From the NCBI RefSeq assembly GCF_000015285.1, contig NC_008709.1, positions 3,596,001 through 3,660,000 on the forward strand: a stretch of 64,000 nt of DNA, in the 5' to 3' direction. A program made the translations under genes and the position numbers. Numbering within the stretch: position 1 is the first letter of the stretch; every line of letters begins with the position of its first letter. Positions 18,234 to 26,658 of this stretch are shown here, in pieces. The notes beneath the pieces are model-generated. The model had not been told where the DNA came from and did no database searches. It was given only the letters and a program-made list of their open reading frames with translations. The stretch comes from Psychromonas ingrahamii 37. Lineage in GTDB: Bacteria; Pseudomonadota; Gammaproteobacteria; Enterobacterales; Psychromonadaceae.

Positions 18234-19232
18234 ATGAGCAAGAAAAAAAGACCCACCCTGCAGGATGTTGCCAATATTGTTGGCGTGACCAAAATGACCG
18301 TCAGTCGATACCTTCGCGACCCGTCTCTGGTCTCTTCTGCAATACAGGCTAAAATTGCAGTCGCATTAGAAGAATTGGGTTACATTCCCAACCGGGCACC
18401 GGATCTGCTCTCTCATGCTAAAAGCCATGCGATAGGCATCCTTGTTCCCTCTTTAACCAATCAGGTATTCTCTGAGGTTATCCGCGGTATTGAAAAAGTG
18501 ACCAAAGCCGCAGGATACCAGACCATGTTGGCTCATTACGGCTATAGCGCTGAGCTTGAAGAAGAACGAATTAGCTTCCTGCTATCCTATCATATTGATG
18601 GTTTAATTCTTTCTGACAGTTACCATACGGCCCGCACTTTAAAAATGATCAAAACGGCGGGTATTCCCGTTATTGAAATGATGGATGCCGCATCACCAGC
18701 TATTGAACAGGCTGTGGGTGTTGATAATCTCGAAGCCGGTTATCAGATGGTTTCAGCCATGATTGGTCGAGGTTATAAAAATATTGTTTATCTGGGGGCT
18801 CGTTTAGATGCACGTACCCAGTTTCGACAACAGGGTTATGAAAAAGCGATGCAGGAGCACGGTTTAGTCGCTAAAAGTGTGATGACTGAAGCGCCTTCTT
18901 CCTTTACCTTAGGCGCTGAATTATTAACCCGGGCAATGGCTGAGCATCCACAAACAGATGGTTTATTTTGTACCAATGATGATCTCGCGGTTGGGGCTAT
19001 TTTTGAAGCACAGCGTTGCGGCATTAAAATCCCCGATCAGATTGCCGTTGCCGGCTTTCATGGCCATAATGTTGGCCAATCTATGGTGCCTAAATTAGCA
19101 ACGGTGATCACTCCCCGCGAAAAAATTGGCCAAGTAACGGCAGAGCAGCTTATTGCCCGATTAAATGGTCAAGCGATTAAACATAAAGTTATCGATCTGG
19201 GTTTTAAAATCCAACTGGGTGAAAGTATCTGA
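18234..19232 (+). CDS. gntR: Gluconate repressor GntR (LacI family)
   Basis: LacI-family repressor of gluconate uptake and catabolism, released by gluconate. The helix-turn-helix and hinge (residues ~6-60: LQDVANIVGVTKMTVSRYLR, GYIPNRAPDLL) are almost the same as in E. coli GntR, as are FSEVIRGIEKVT, QTMLAHYGY and FCTNDDLAVGA in the effector domain. About 332 residues. ATG 18234 gives MSKKKRPTLQDVA, matching E. coli MKKKRPVLQDVA; an ATG at 18222 in the same frame is possible. It faces away from pdhR and converges on eda. Four matching operators in the window define its likely regulon: itself, gntK-(edd)-eda and the TRAP-gntK2-gnd unit. Confidence 0.95.
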   Translation: MSKKKRPTLQDVANIVGVTKMTVSRYLRDPSLVSSAIQAKIAVALEELGYIPNRAPDLLSHAKSHAIGILVPSLTNQVFSEVIRGIEKVTKAAGYQTMLAHYGYSAELEEERISFLLSYHIDGLILSDSYHTARTLKMIKTAGIPVIEMMDAASPAIEQAVGVDNLEAGYQMVSAMIGRGYKNIVYLGARLDARTQFRQQGYEKAMQEHGLVAKSVMTEAPSSFTLGAELLTRAMAEHPQTDGLFCTNDDLAVGAIFEAQRCGIKIPDQIAVAGFHGHNVGQSMVPKLATVITPREKIGQVTAEQLIARLNGQAIKHKVIDLGFKIQLGESI

Positions 19233-19317
19233 TTTTTGTTATCAAGACAGGCATCAATCAATGATATCTGCCCTGTTGTAACATAAATAATCTTAATAGC
19301 ACTGCACTGTTGATCAA

Positions 19318-19965
19318 TTAAGCCTTTAAGTTTGCCATCAAAGACACTGCCTGCCCGGCAAGCTTAGTCACTTTATCCCAATGACCCTGTGCAATAGCGT
19401 CATTAGGGAGCATCCAGGAACCACCGACAGTTGCCACACAATTTAAGGCCATGTAATCAGCCACGTTGTTCAGGCTTATTCCACCCGTTGGGCAAAAACG
19501 CACCTGAGGTAGGGGCCCTGCAATTGCTTTTAATGCAGCAGCGCCACCATTCGCCTCTGCCGGGAAAAACTTCAGATGATCATAACCGAGCTCTAAGGCA
19601 GTAATGATTTCCGAAGGCGTTGCAACGCCTGGAATCAAAGGTGCATATCCCGTTTTGGCATGCTCTAATAAGCGCTGGCTGTATCCGGGAGAGATAATAA
19701 ATTTTGCACCGGCGGCAACGGCAGCGTCATATTGTTGTGCATTGATAATAGTCCCGGCACCGATCATGGCCTCGGGCATCGCTGTCGCAATAGCTTTAAT
19801 CGCCTCTAAAGCAACCTTTGTTCTTAAGGTCACTTCAAAAATATTAATTCCTCCTGCCGCTAGCGCCCTGGCCATTGGCAGCGCATCTTCAATATTATTA
19901 ATCACCATAACTGGTACGACAGGCGAGTGAGCAAAGACCTCTCCAGGTGAAAGAGTCCAATTCAT
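19318..19965 (-). CDS. eda: KDPG/KHG aldolase
   Basis: Class I aldolase that splits 2-keto-3-deoxy-6-phosphogluconate to pyruvate and glyceraldehyde 3-phosphate, the last step of the Entner-Doudoroff pathway; it also acts on related keto acids. The Schiff-base Lys is in LKFFPAEANGG and the catalytic Glu is in FEVTLRT. Also conserved are AMIGAGTIINAQQ and VRFCPTGGIS. About 215 residues from ATG 19965, with AAGGA six bases ahead. This start overlaps the stop of a 27-codon frame that is a partial copy of eda's own 5' end (see 19962-20045). It is last in the minus-strand operon gntK-(edd)-eda. With edd broken its normal substrate would have to come from elsewhere, for example uronate metabolism or a second edd. 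Confidence 0.95.
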   Translation of the reverse strand: MNWTLSPGEVFAHSPVVPVMVINNIEDALPMARALAAGGINIFEVTLRTKVALEAIKAIATAMPEAMIGAGTIINAQQYDAAVAAGAKFIISPGYSQRLLEHAKTGYAPLIPGVATPSEIITALELGYDHLKFFPAEANGGAAALKAIAGPLPQVRFCPTGGISLNNVADYMALNCVATVGGSWMLPNDAIAQGHWDKVTKLAGQAVSLMANLKA

Positions 19966-20045
19966 ATTAAATCCTTCTTGATTACTATCACTGACACAAT
20001 CGGGGAGTGAGCAAAGACCTCTGCAGGTGAAATAGTCCAATTCAT
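19962..20045 (-). pseudogene. Truncated tandem copy of the eda 5' end (possible leader peptide)
   Basis: ATG 20045 opens a 27-codon frame, MNWTISPAEVFAHSPIVSVI and seven more residues. It resembles the eda start MNWTLSPGEVFAHSPVVPVM over its whole length. The frame ends in TGA that overlaps the intact eda start (ATGA at 19965-19962). Spacing of the copies is 80 bp, so the duplication cannot fuse in frame. It lies 16 bases after the edd remnant. It is either debris or a translated leader that couples ribosomes to eda. Confidence 0.8.
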
Positions 20046-20061
20046 GTTAACTCCTTATTAA

Positions 20062-20542
20062 TTAAAAATAGTCCGCTTGAGAAAGGCTCTCGATCTGCGC
20101 CACATGATCATGAGCTAAGTTAGGATGAAACAATGCGCGGTGACTAATATCTGTTTTAACACAAAGACTGCCGTTATTGGCATCTAAACAAAGAAGATCA
20201 CTCTCCTGCCGTTGACTTAACGAACCGTCATATAAAGATTCCGACGTAATATGAATGACAGCAGGCACGATGACAGTCGGTTTTTAACGCCGTTTTGATT
20301 TGATTAGGGTAGTTTTGATAGGGCTGGTGAGCACTTAATATATCATTATATGCGCTAATGATACCCACATTAACGTAGATAAAATCAAACATCGTTGATT
20401 TTTTCCCGGCCCCGCAGAACACAACAGTATGGGCTAAATTAACACAAGCGAGATAGCCCTGCTCGGCTTGTTTCCGGTTACACAATAAATATTCACTGCG
20501 CAATTTAATGTTTTTTGTAGCTTGTTCAATAACCTTATTCAT
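20062..20542 (-). pseudogene. edd: Remnant of phosphogluconate dehydratase with a large internal deletion
   Basis: Edd (6-phosphogluconate dehydratase) is normally ~600 residues with a 4Fe-4S cluster. Here the N-terminal ~85 codons remain: AYNDILSAHQPYQNYP matches the Edd N-terminus, with an extra frame-neutral stretch around GAGKKSTMFDF. They are joined out of frame, near 20270, to the last ~65 codons (VPAVIHITSESLYDG, then SLSQADYF). About 450 residues are gone, including all the cluster ligands and the catalytic region. The remnant keeps its place between gntK and eda, so this was once a complete gntK-edd-eda operon. No enzyme activity can be expected. Confidence 0.9.
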
Positions 20543-20578
20543 ACACGATCTTTGCTTAATTAATCTCTCTATACGAAC

Positions 20579-21103
20579 CTATTGAATGGTTTTAATGGCA
20601 ATAATACAGCGCTCTACGACCTCTTCAAAGCTGCCATCAATATCTATTTTAATAATATTTTTTTCATCTTCTTGAGGCAGCTCTAATGCATCAAACTGGC
20701 TTTTCAGCAATGCAGTGGGCATAAAATGATTTTTGCGGGCGAGCATACGTTTTAAGACTAATTCAAACTCTCCATACAATAATAAAAAGGTAACTTGATG
20801 ATTACCTTCACAAATTAAATCACGATATTGCCGCTTTAAAGCCGAACAGACAATAATGGCATTTTCATTGTTTTTTTCGATACTAAATACGGCATCTCGA
20901 ATGCGCTCAAGCCAAGGTATGCGGTCATTATCATTTAAGTGCTGGCCAGCAGCCATTTTTAGAATATTTGCTTTAGGATGGAGATCATCACCATCAATAA
21001 ATTTGATATTTAATGCTTTACCGAGGGCTTCGCCTAGTGATGATTTACCGCTTCCTGCCACCCCCATCACAATAAATACTCTGCCTTTCAGTTGTTTATC
21101 CAT
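20579..21103 (-). CDS. gntK: Gluconokinase (operon copy 1)
   Basis: ATP-dependent kinase that turns gluconate into 6-phosphogluconate. The P-loop VMGVAGSGKSS near the N-terminus, the substrate-binding FIDGDDLHPKANILKMAAG, LNDNDRIPWL and VCSALKRQYRDL all match GntK/IdnK. About 174 residues. ATG 21103 has GGTGG shortly ahead; an alternative start lies four codons upstream. First gene of the minus-strand operon and about 47 bases downstream of a GntR operator. A second gluconokinase, clearly different in sequence, lies at 24477. Confidence 0.95.
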   Translation of the reverse strand: MDKQLKGRVFIVMGVAGSGKSSLGEALGKALNIKFIDGDDLHPKANILKMAAGQHLNDNDRIPWLERIRDAVFSIEKNNENAIIVCSALKRQYRDLICEGNHQVTFLLLYGEFELVLKRMLARKNHFMPTALLKSQFDALELPQEDEKNIIKIDIDGSFEEVVERCIIAIKTIQ

Positions 21104-21149
21104 TTTCACCACCATCCTATTTTTCAGAAAACTTACCGCTAAGCCTACT

Positions 21150-21179
21150 AAGTTACGGGTAACATATTAGCCGTAACTT
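21150..21179 (-). promoter_or_regulatory. GntR-type operator for gntK, with extra half site
   Basis: AAGTTACGGGTAACAT (21150-21165) fits the GntR operator with small deviations. CCGTAACTT at 21171-21179 is a perfect 9-bp inverted partner of AAGTTACGG, so a second half site overlaps in the spacer. Confidence 0.8.
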
Positions 21180-21424
21180 GATAGGTTGTGAAGCATGGCA
21201 TAATAATAAAAAGCATTAAAAAGAGAAAATATAAGATAATATTTAATATTTAATAAGAAATGCACAAAATAAAAAAATTAATTTTATAAATTCAAATAGA
21301 TATAAATTTTCCTAGGTCAAATAATAAAGTAGGCGAAAACCGCTTTAAAATAGACTGTCTTTCCAAAAGCAAGGCAAAACTTAACTGCTTATCAAATTGT
21401 GACTCAACACGCAGACTTACCCGT

Positions 21425-21462
21425 AAGTTACCGGTAACATTCGCATCAGTTACCGGTAACCT
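21425..21462 (+). promoter_or_regulatory. Two GntR-type operators in tandem before the TRAP operon
   Basis: AAGTTACCGGTAACAT (21425-21440) and CAGTTACCGGTAACCT (21447-21462) share the core GTTACCGGTAAC. Their centres are 22 bp apart, about two DNA turns, so two repressor dimers could bind the same face. They lie about 60-95 bases upstream of dctP. Confidence 0.9.
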
Positions 21463-21520
21463 ATTTGTGACTACGTATTTATAATTTAAATATACGCTCA
21501 TTAAAACAAGGAATCTAAAT

Positions 21521-22537
21521 ATGAAAAAGCTTCACAAGAAAATATTATCTGCTGTTATTGCAAGTACCCTTTCAACCTCTGCACTGGCTGCAGATTTTGT
21601 ATTTAAAATGCAATCCTCAGATCCTTCTGGTGATAAAAACTACCAAGTTCAACAGCAATGGGCTGAACGTGTTGGGGTAATGTCCGGTGGGCGTATCGAT
21701 ATTAAATTATTACCCGTAGGCAGTATTGTTAAACATACTGAAACCCTGGGCGCAATTAAAATGGGTATATTAGATGGTCATATAACCGCGACAGGTTATT
21801 TCTCGGGCCAGGATCCGGCTTTTGGTTTAATTGGTAATATGGTGGGGGCATGGTCAGATACAACACAGCTCTTACAATATATGAACTACGGCGGTGGTAA
21901 TGAGTTAATGACTGAGTTATACACCCCTTATGGCGTGCACTTTGTCGGCGCTTCAACAACGGGTGTAGAATCTTTTGTCTCTAAAGTGCCCCTTAATGGT
22001 GTCGATGATTTAAAAGGCTTAAAACTCCGCGCACCAGAAGGATTAGTGCAGCTGGTATTTGCTGCCGCTGGTGCATCGCCAGTTAATCTACCGGGCTCTG
22101 AAGTCTTCACCGGCCTTAGCAAAGGGGTTATTGATGCAGCGGATTATACGGTCTTCTCAACCAATCAAACCAATGGCTTAAATGATATTGCTCCGCATCC
22201 GGTACAGCCGGGATTCCACTCTTTACCCTTAATAGACATCTCCGTTAGCCAGAAAAAATGGGATAAATTACCCATAGATCTGCAGGAAATATTAACCGTA
22301 TCAGTGCGTAATTTTTCTTACGATATGACCACCCAGCTGAAAATTGCAGACCAGGCGGCAGTCAAAATCGCACAGGCAAATCCAGATATCACTATTCATG
22401 ACTGGTCTGCTGTTGAGCGTAAAAAATTCCGTGCCATCGCTAAAAGTCAATGGAAAGTATTTGCTGAACGTTCAGATAATGCGGAAAAAGTATATCAGTC
22501 AGTGACCAGCTTCTTAGGTGATAACGGTCTACTGTAA
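21521..22537 (+). CDS. TRAP transporter substrate-binding protein (DctP), gluconate locus
   Basis: Periplasmic binding protein of a tripartite ATP-independent transporter, feeding substrate to the DctQ/DctM membrane pair. A signal peptide (MKKLHKKILSAVIASTLSTS, cut after ALA) precedes a mature DctP fold with DLKGLKLRAPEG (substrate-carboxylate Arg region), SGGRIDIKLLPVGSIV and the usual helical C-terminus. 338 residues, the normal size. SD AAGGA is nine bases ahead of ATG 21521. GntR-type operators and flanking gluconokinase and gnd genes make gluconate (or a close sugar acid) the likely substrate; that is inference from context. Confidence 0.9.
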   Translation: MKKLHKKILSAVIASTLSTSALAADFVFKMQSSDPSGDKNYQVQQQWAERVGVMSGGRIDIKLLPVGSIVKHTETLGAIKMGILDGHITATGYFSGQDPAFGLIGNMVGAWSDTTQLLQYMNYGGGNELMTELYTPYGVHFVGASTTGVESFVSKVPLNGVDDLKGLKLRAPEGLVQLVFAAAGASPVNLPGSEVFTGLSKGVIDAADYTVFSTNQTNGLNDIAPHPVQPGFHSLPLIDISVSQKKWDKLPIDLQEILTVSVRNFSYDMTTQLKIADQAAVKIAQANPDITIHDWSAVERKKFRAIAKSQWKVFAERSDNAEKVYQSVTSFLGDNGLL

Positions 22538-22557
22538 GCCGCTGTTTAACTCATTAT

Positions 22558-22580
22558 GCAAGGGTTGATGCAACCCTTGC
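22558..22580 (+). promoter_or_regulatory. Hairpin between dctP and dctQ
   Basis: Perfect 9-bp stem GCAAGGGTT / AACCCTTGC with a five-base loop, no T run. Such hairpins commonly protect the highly expressed binding-protein message and lower expression of the permease genes. Confidence 0.7.
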
Positions 22581-22598
22581 CCACTCTGGAAATGCATT

Positions 22599-23162
22599 AT
22601 GTCTATTAAACACCCCGTACCGGATCATCAACCCCCCGAAGATGAACAACCTAAAAACAAACTGGACGCCACTATTATCAATGCAGGCAACTGGCTCAGT
22701 TTACTGTTTATCTTTACCGTTTTTATCTCTTTTTATGAGGTTGTGATGCGCTATGCTTTTGACTCACCTACTATCTGGGTGCATGAGACAGCTTCATTTA
22801 TTGGTGCTTCTTTATTCGTCATTGGCGGATTATATGCCTTTGCTGCCGACAAACATGTGCGTGTTGTTCTGATCTATGATCTTGTTTCACAGCGTACCCG
22901 TCACTACCTTAACTTAGTGCATCATATAATAGGCATCACTTTCTCCGCATTCATGACTTATGGTGCTTATACCTTAGCAAAAAATGCCTGGTTTTCCCCC
23001 TCGGGTGAATTACGTCTAAACACCTCCGGCAGCGCCTGGAATCCCCCTTTTCCTGCTCTATTAAAAGCAATTATTGTTATTGCCTTTTGTATTCTTACTA
23101 TTCAATTTTTACTGCATTTGATTGCTGAAATCAAAGTGCTAAGGAAGCATTCTCATGTTTGA
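22599..23162 (+). CDS. TRAP transporter small permease (DctQ)
   Basis: Small membrane subunit of the TRAP transporter, 187 residues with four hydrophobic helices (about 28-50, 62-82, 100-122 and 145-170). The DctQ hallmarks are FYEVVMRYAFDSPTIWVHE (Glu/Arg region) and FAADKHVRVVLIYD. It overlaps dctM by eight bases, indicating translational coupling. The N-terminal 25 residues are polar and acidic. It works only with DctM and the binding protein. Confidence 0.9.
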   Translation: MSIKHPVPDHQPPEDEQPKNKLDATIINAGNWLSLLFIFTVFISFYEVVMRYAFDSPTIWVHETASFIGASLFVIGGLYAFAADKHVRVVLIYDLVSQRTRHYLNLVHHIIGITFSAFMTYGAYTLAKNAWFSPSGELRLNTSGSAWNPPFPALLKAIIVIAFCILTIQFLLHLIAEIKVLRKHSHV

Positions 23163-24477
23163 TTTATCCGCTATTGGCATAGGCTATGGCAGTTTATTAA
23201 TGTTAGTGATGATGATAGCCCTGCTGTTAACCGGCATGCAGCTTGCGTTTGTGACCGGTTTTGTGGCGCTATTTTTCACTATTGGCTGGTTTGGAATTGA
23301 TGCGCTGCCTTTGGTGACGAGTCGTTTATATAGCTTTGTTGATAGTTATATTTTTCTTGCTGTCCCTATGTTTGTATTGATGGCCGCACTGCTGGACCGA
23401 TCCGGTATTGCCCATGACCTTTTTGAGGCGATGAAATTATTTGGCAAACGTCTGCGCGGTGGTGTGGCGGTTCAGACTTTACTGGTCGCGGTTATATTGG
23501 CTTCTATGTCCGGTGTTATCGGTGGTGAAACCGTGTTACTGGGTATTCTTGCGCTGCCGCAGATGCTGCGTTTAGGTTATGATCGTAAGTTGGCTATTGG
23601 GGTCACCTGTGCCGGCGGCGCATTAGGGACGATGCTGCCGCCCAGTATAGTACTAATTATTTATGGTTTAACGGCCAGTGTCTCTATCGGCGATCTGTTT
23701 AAAGCGTCGTTCTTACCAGCTTTGATACTCGCCGTCTTCTATATATTGTATGTGTTAATACGCTGTAAAATAAATCCATCCCTAGCACCTATACCCAGTG
23801 CAGAAGAATTGGCTAAAGATGCCGAAACACAACCGAATTTTTTCAAGGCGCTGTTATTCCCGTTATTATCGGTTCTCGTTGTATTAGGCAGTATCTATAC
23901 CGGCGTTGCATCGGTCACCGAAGCATCGGCCCTCGGTGTTGTCGGTATTATAATCAGTACCTGGATTCGTAAAGAGCTTTGTTTTGCAATGCTGAAAGAT
24001 GCAGCGATTGCGACCATGAAAACCTGCGGTATGATCATCTGGATAGGGATAGGTGCAACCGCCTTAGTAGGTGTGTACAACCTGATGGGCGGCATTGATT
24101 TTGTGGAAGTGACTATATTGTCCCTCAGTGGCGGAAATGCAACGGCTACCCTGCTGATTATGATGGGTATCTTATTAGTGTTAGGCATGTTCCTTGATTG
24201 GGTGGGTGTCGCGTTATTAACCATGCCTATTTTTGTGCCCATTATTGTCGGTTTAGGGATGGATCCCGTTTGGTTTGGTGTGGTTTTCTGCCTTAATATG
24301 CAGGTATCATTCCTTTCACCTCCCTTTGGCCCCGCCGCCTTCTATTTGAAATCCGTGGCACCAAAAGATATCAGTCTGGGGGAAATATTCAGTGCACTGG
24401 TGCCTTTTATCTGCCTGCAAATTGTCACCCTTAGTTTGGTTATCATTTTCCCCGTTCTCGCTTTATGGTGGAGATAA
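23155..24477 (+). CDS. TRAP transporter large permease (DctM)
   Basis: The 440-residue ion-coupled translocating subunit, probably sodium- or proton-driven, in the inner membrane. About 11-12 hydrophobic segments are seen. Family marks include VPMFVLMAALLDRSGIA, the GGETVLLGILALPQM region, CAGGALGTMLPPSIVLIIYG and FLSPPFGPAAFYLKS. The start overlaps dctQ and its TAA overlaps the next start as TAATG, so dctQ-dctM-gntK2 are translationally coupled. Confidence 0.93.
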   Translation: MFDLSAIGIGYGSLLMLVMMIALLLTGMQLAFVTGFVALFFTIGWFGIDALPLVTSRLYSFVDSYIFLAVPMFVLMAALLDRSGIAHDLFEAMKLFGKRLRGGVAVQTLLVAVILASMSGVIGGETVLLGILALPQMLRLGYDRKLAIGVTCAGGALGTMLPPSIVLIIYGLTASVSIGDLFKASFLPALILAVFYILYVLIRCKINPSLAPIPSAEELAKDAETQPNFFKALLFPLLSVLVVLGSIYTGVASVTEASALGVVGIIISTWIRKELCFAMLKDAAIATMKTCGMIIWIGIGATALVGVYNLMGGIDFVEVTILSLSGGNATATLLIMMGILLVLGMFLDWVGVALLTMPIFVPIIVGLGMDPVWFGVVFCLNMQVSFLSPPFGPAAFYLKSVAPKDISLGEIFSALVPFICLQIVTLSLVIIFPVLALWWR

Positions 24478-25010
24478 TGGCTAATATTAATGGGGCTCAT
24501 TCATCCTTTACGGGCGTAAAAATAGTCATAATGGGGGTCTCAGGCTGTGGCAAAAGTTCAATCGGCAGCAAGCTTGCTGAGCAATTAGGTCTGACTTTCT
24601 TTGATGGCGATGATTATCATTGCACTGAGAATGTTGACAAGATGAGCCAAGGTATTCCGCTTACGGATAAGGACAGGCAGGGCTGGTTATCAAGCTTGAA
24701 TAACTTGTTTCAGCAACGCGCTGAAGGGGTTGTGGCTTGTTCAGCACTAACACCTGAATACAGACGGATTTTAAGACACAATAATAAAGAGTTGCTGTTC
24801 GTTTATTTACAAGGGGATTTTGATACGATTTGGCAGCGTCATCAAAATAGAACCGACCATTATTTTAAAGGTAAAACCCTGCTTGAAAATCAGTTTGCCA
24901 CCTTAGTTGAACCCAATGCTTCGGAAGCGTTAATTATTGACATCCGTCAAAATGTGAGTGAAATTGTAGCGGATATTATTCAAAAACTAAGTGATTTAAA
25001 CAATAAATAA
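24477..25010 (+). CDS. Gluconokinase (operon copy 2)
   Basis: Second gluconokinase-like enzyme, about 177 residues, expected to phosphorylate gluconate delivered by the TRAP system. P-loop VIMGVSGCGKSS, FFDGDDYHCTENVDKMSQG, LTDKDRQGWL and ACSALTPEYRR fit the family. The canonical DDLHP is DDYHC here and EYRR replaces QYRD, so it is clearly diverged from the copy at 20579. Specificity could therefore differ. ATG 24477 overlaps the dctM stop (TAATG), with GGTGGAG just ahead. The next gene, gnd, uses its product. Confidence 0.9.
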   Translation: MANINGAHSSFTGVKIVIMGVSGCGKSSIGSKLAEQLGLTFFDGDDYHCTENVDKMSQGIPLTDKDRQGWLSSLNNLFQQRAEGVVACSALTPEYRRILRHNNKELLFVYLQGDFDTIWQRHQNRTDHYFKGKTLLENQFATLVEPNASEALIIDIRQNVSEIVADIIQKLSDLNNK

Positions 25011-25044
25011 AATTTTCCTAATCTATCGAAACACTGAGAGCCGA

Positions 25045-26547
25045 ATGAAGACTAAAATAGATATTGCCGTGATAGGCTTAGGCGTGATGGGTGCCAATAT
25101 GGCACTAAATTTAGCAGAGCGGAGATTTTCAATAGCCGCTTTCGACACTAATGAGGCTCGCCGTCTCGACACCGCTAAACGCCACCAAGCGTTATCGGCT
25201 GCAGCACTCACCACTGTTGCTTCTCTTTCTGAGTTAATCGACCAACTTGCTACACCGCGCTGCATCATACTCTCGGTTCCTGCGGGCTCTATTGTGGATA
25301 TTATTTGTCGGGACTTGCTGGCAGCAGGTTTACAGCAAGATGATATTGTTGTCGATACGGGCAACAGCCAATGGCGCGACTCGATTGATCGGGCGCAAAC
25401 ATACGCAGGTAAATTTAACTTCTTTACCTGCGCCATTTCCGGCGGAGAAATGGGTGCACGTTTTGGACCTTCATTAATGCCCAGTGGTGACAAAAAAGTA
25501 TGGCAGCAGTTAAAACCTATCTGGCAGGCAATGGCAGCAAAAGTCAATCCCGTTACCGGTACAGAAATTGTGCGCAGCCAAGTAGAGCACCCCTTACCAG
25601 AAGGCGAACCTTGTGCTGAGTATATTGGCCCGATTGGCTCCGGTCATTTTGTAAAAATGGTGCATAACGGTATTGAATATGCAGACATGCAGATGATTGC
25701 CGAAATAGTACAATTTATGCGTCAAATATTGACCATGTCGGCAGTGGAAGTCGGTGCGGTATTTCGCCGCTGGAATAAAGGAAAACTGCAAAGTTATCTG
25801 ATTGAAATTACGGCTGACATTCTTCTAACGGTCGATCCTAAAACAGGCCAGCCACTGGTCGATGTGATTATGGATCAGGCCAGTCAAAAAGGCACAGGAA
25901 ACTGGACTGCACGTGAAGCATTAGTACTCGGCGTACCGGCAACGGCCATTACCGCCTCGGTATTTGCTCGCTGCCTGAGTACTCAAAAAACGATTCGTCA
26001 AATCGCTGCAGTGCAGTTAACCGGTCCTATTATCAGCACTGACGATAAAACCTTATGGATTGATAAACTGGCAGATGCGCTGTACTGCTCAAAAATCTGT
26101 AGCTATGCGCAGGGGTTCGAGCTGATGTCTGCTGCTGAAAAAGAGCATAATTGGACGCTTGATTATATTTCAATCGCTAAAATATGGCGTGGCGGTTGTG
26201 TGATACGCGCTCACTTTTTAGATGATATTTCCAAGGCCTATCAAACTGAGCCTGAATTACTTAATTTAATGCTGGCGGAAAGGTTCACAGACAGCCTGGC
26301 GAAAGGTCAGTTATCCTGGCGGGAAGTCTTAGCCAAAGCGATTATGCAGGGGATGCCAATGCCCGCTATCAGCGCTGCGATCAGCTACTACGATTGCTAC
26401 CGTGAAGCTGATTCCTCTGCCAGCCTGATTCAGGCAATGCGTGATTATTTTGGCGGCCATACGTACCTGCGTAAAGATCGGGATTCAAGACAAAGTTTCC
26501 ATTATGATTGGCACTTTGGTAGTGGTGAACAAACGGCTGAGCATTAA
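25045..26547 (+). CDS. gnd: 6-phosphogluconate dehydrogenase, decarboxylating
   Basis: Oxidises 6-phosphogluconate to ribulose 5-phosphate, CO2 and NADPH in the oxidative pentose phosphate pathway. The nucleotide fold GLGVMGANMALNLAERRFSI starts the protein. Substrate-binding SGGEMGARFGPSLMPSG, catalytic FVKMVHNGIEYADMQ and SQKGTGNWTAREAL are present. At 500 residues it is slightly longer than the E. coli enzyme (468). The loop usually written SGGVSGGEEGAR reads CAISGGEMGAR, a change from the consensus. Last gene of the TRAP operon, followed by a long hairpin. As the edd remnant is dead, this is the only visible outlet for 6-phosphogluconate at the locus. Confidence 0.95.
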   Translation: MKTKIDIAVIGLGVMGANMALNLAERRFSIAAFDTNEARRLDTAKRHQALSAAALTTVASLSELIDQLATPRCIILSVPAGSIVDIICRDLLAAGLQQDDIVVDTGNSQWRDSIDRAQTYAGKFNFFTCAISGGEMGARFGPSLMPSGDKKVWQQLKPIWQAMAAKVNPVTGTEIVRSQVEHPLPEGEPCAEYIGPIGSGHFVKMVHNGIEYADMQMIAEIVQFMRQILTMSAVEVGAVFRRWNKGKLQSYLIEITADILLTVDPKTGQPLVDVIMDQASQKGTGNWTAREALVLGVPATAITASVFARCLSTQKTIRQIAAVQLTGPIISTDDKTLWIDKLADALYCSKICSYAQGFELMSAAEKEHNWTLDYISIAKIWRGGCVIRAHFLDDISKAYQTEPELLNLMLAERFTDSLAKGQLSWREVLAKAIMQGMPMPAISAAISYYDCYREADSSASLIQAMRDYFGGHTYLRKDRDSRQSFHYDWHFGSGEQTAEH

Positions 26548-26553
26548 TATCAA

Positions 26554-26608
26554 ATCCACTGATTTTCTATCCATTTATCCCGGTTAAAATGAATAGAAAA
26601 AAGTGGAT
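26554..26608 (+). terminator. Long bidirectional hairpin between gnd and the TSUP gene
   Basis: ATCCACT (26554-26560) pairs with AGTGGAT (26602-26608), and inside them TTTTCTAT and CATTT pair with AAATG and ATAGAAAA, leaving a short GC-rich loop. It serves as the terminator of the TRAP-gntK-gnd operon and probably of the convergent TSUP gene. Confidence 0.75.
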
Positions 26609-26658
26609 ATTAGTAACGTTTTGCCGATAAAACATGACAGTCCGAGTATCATGCGCGT

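Larger units (their letters stand above)
21116..21520. promoter_or_regulatory. Divergent control region gntK / TRAP operon
   Basis: A 405-base region shared by two divergent gluconate operons, with no gene of its own. It carries three GntR-type operators, listed separately, close to the two start points. The middle part (about 21190-21420) is very AT-rich; I could not assign a single -10/-35 pair. Confidence 0.7.

Noticed and set aside
20543..20578. Separate GntR operator before edd
   Set aside because: No palindrome of the right type was seen between gntK and the edd remnant; the operator lies before gntK.
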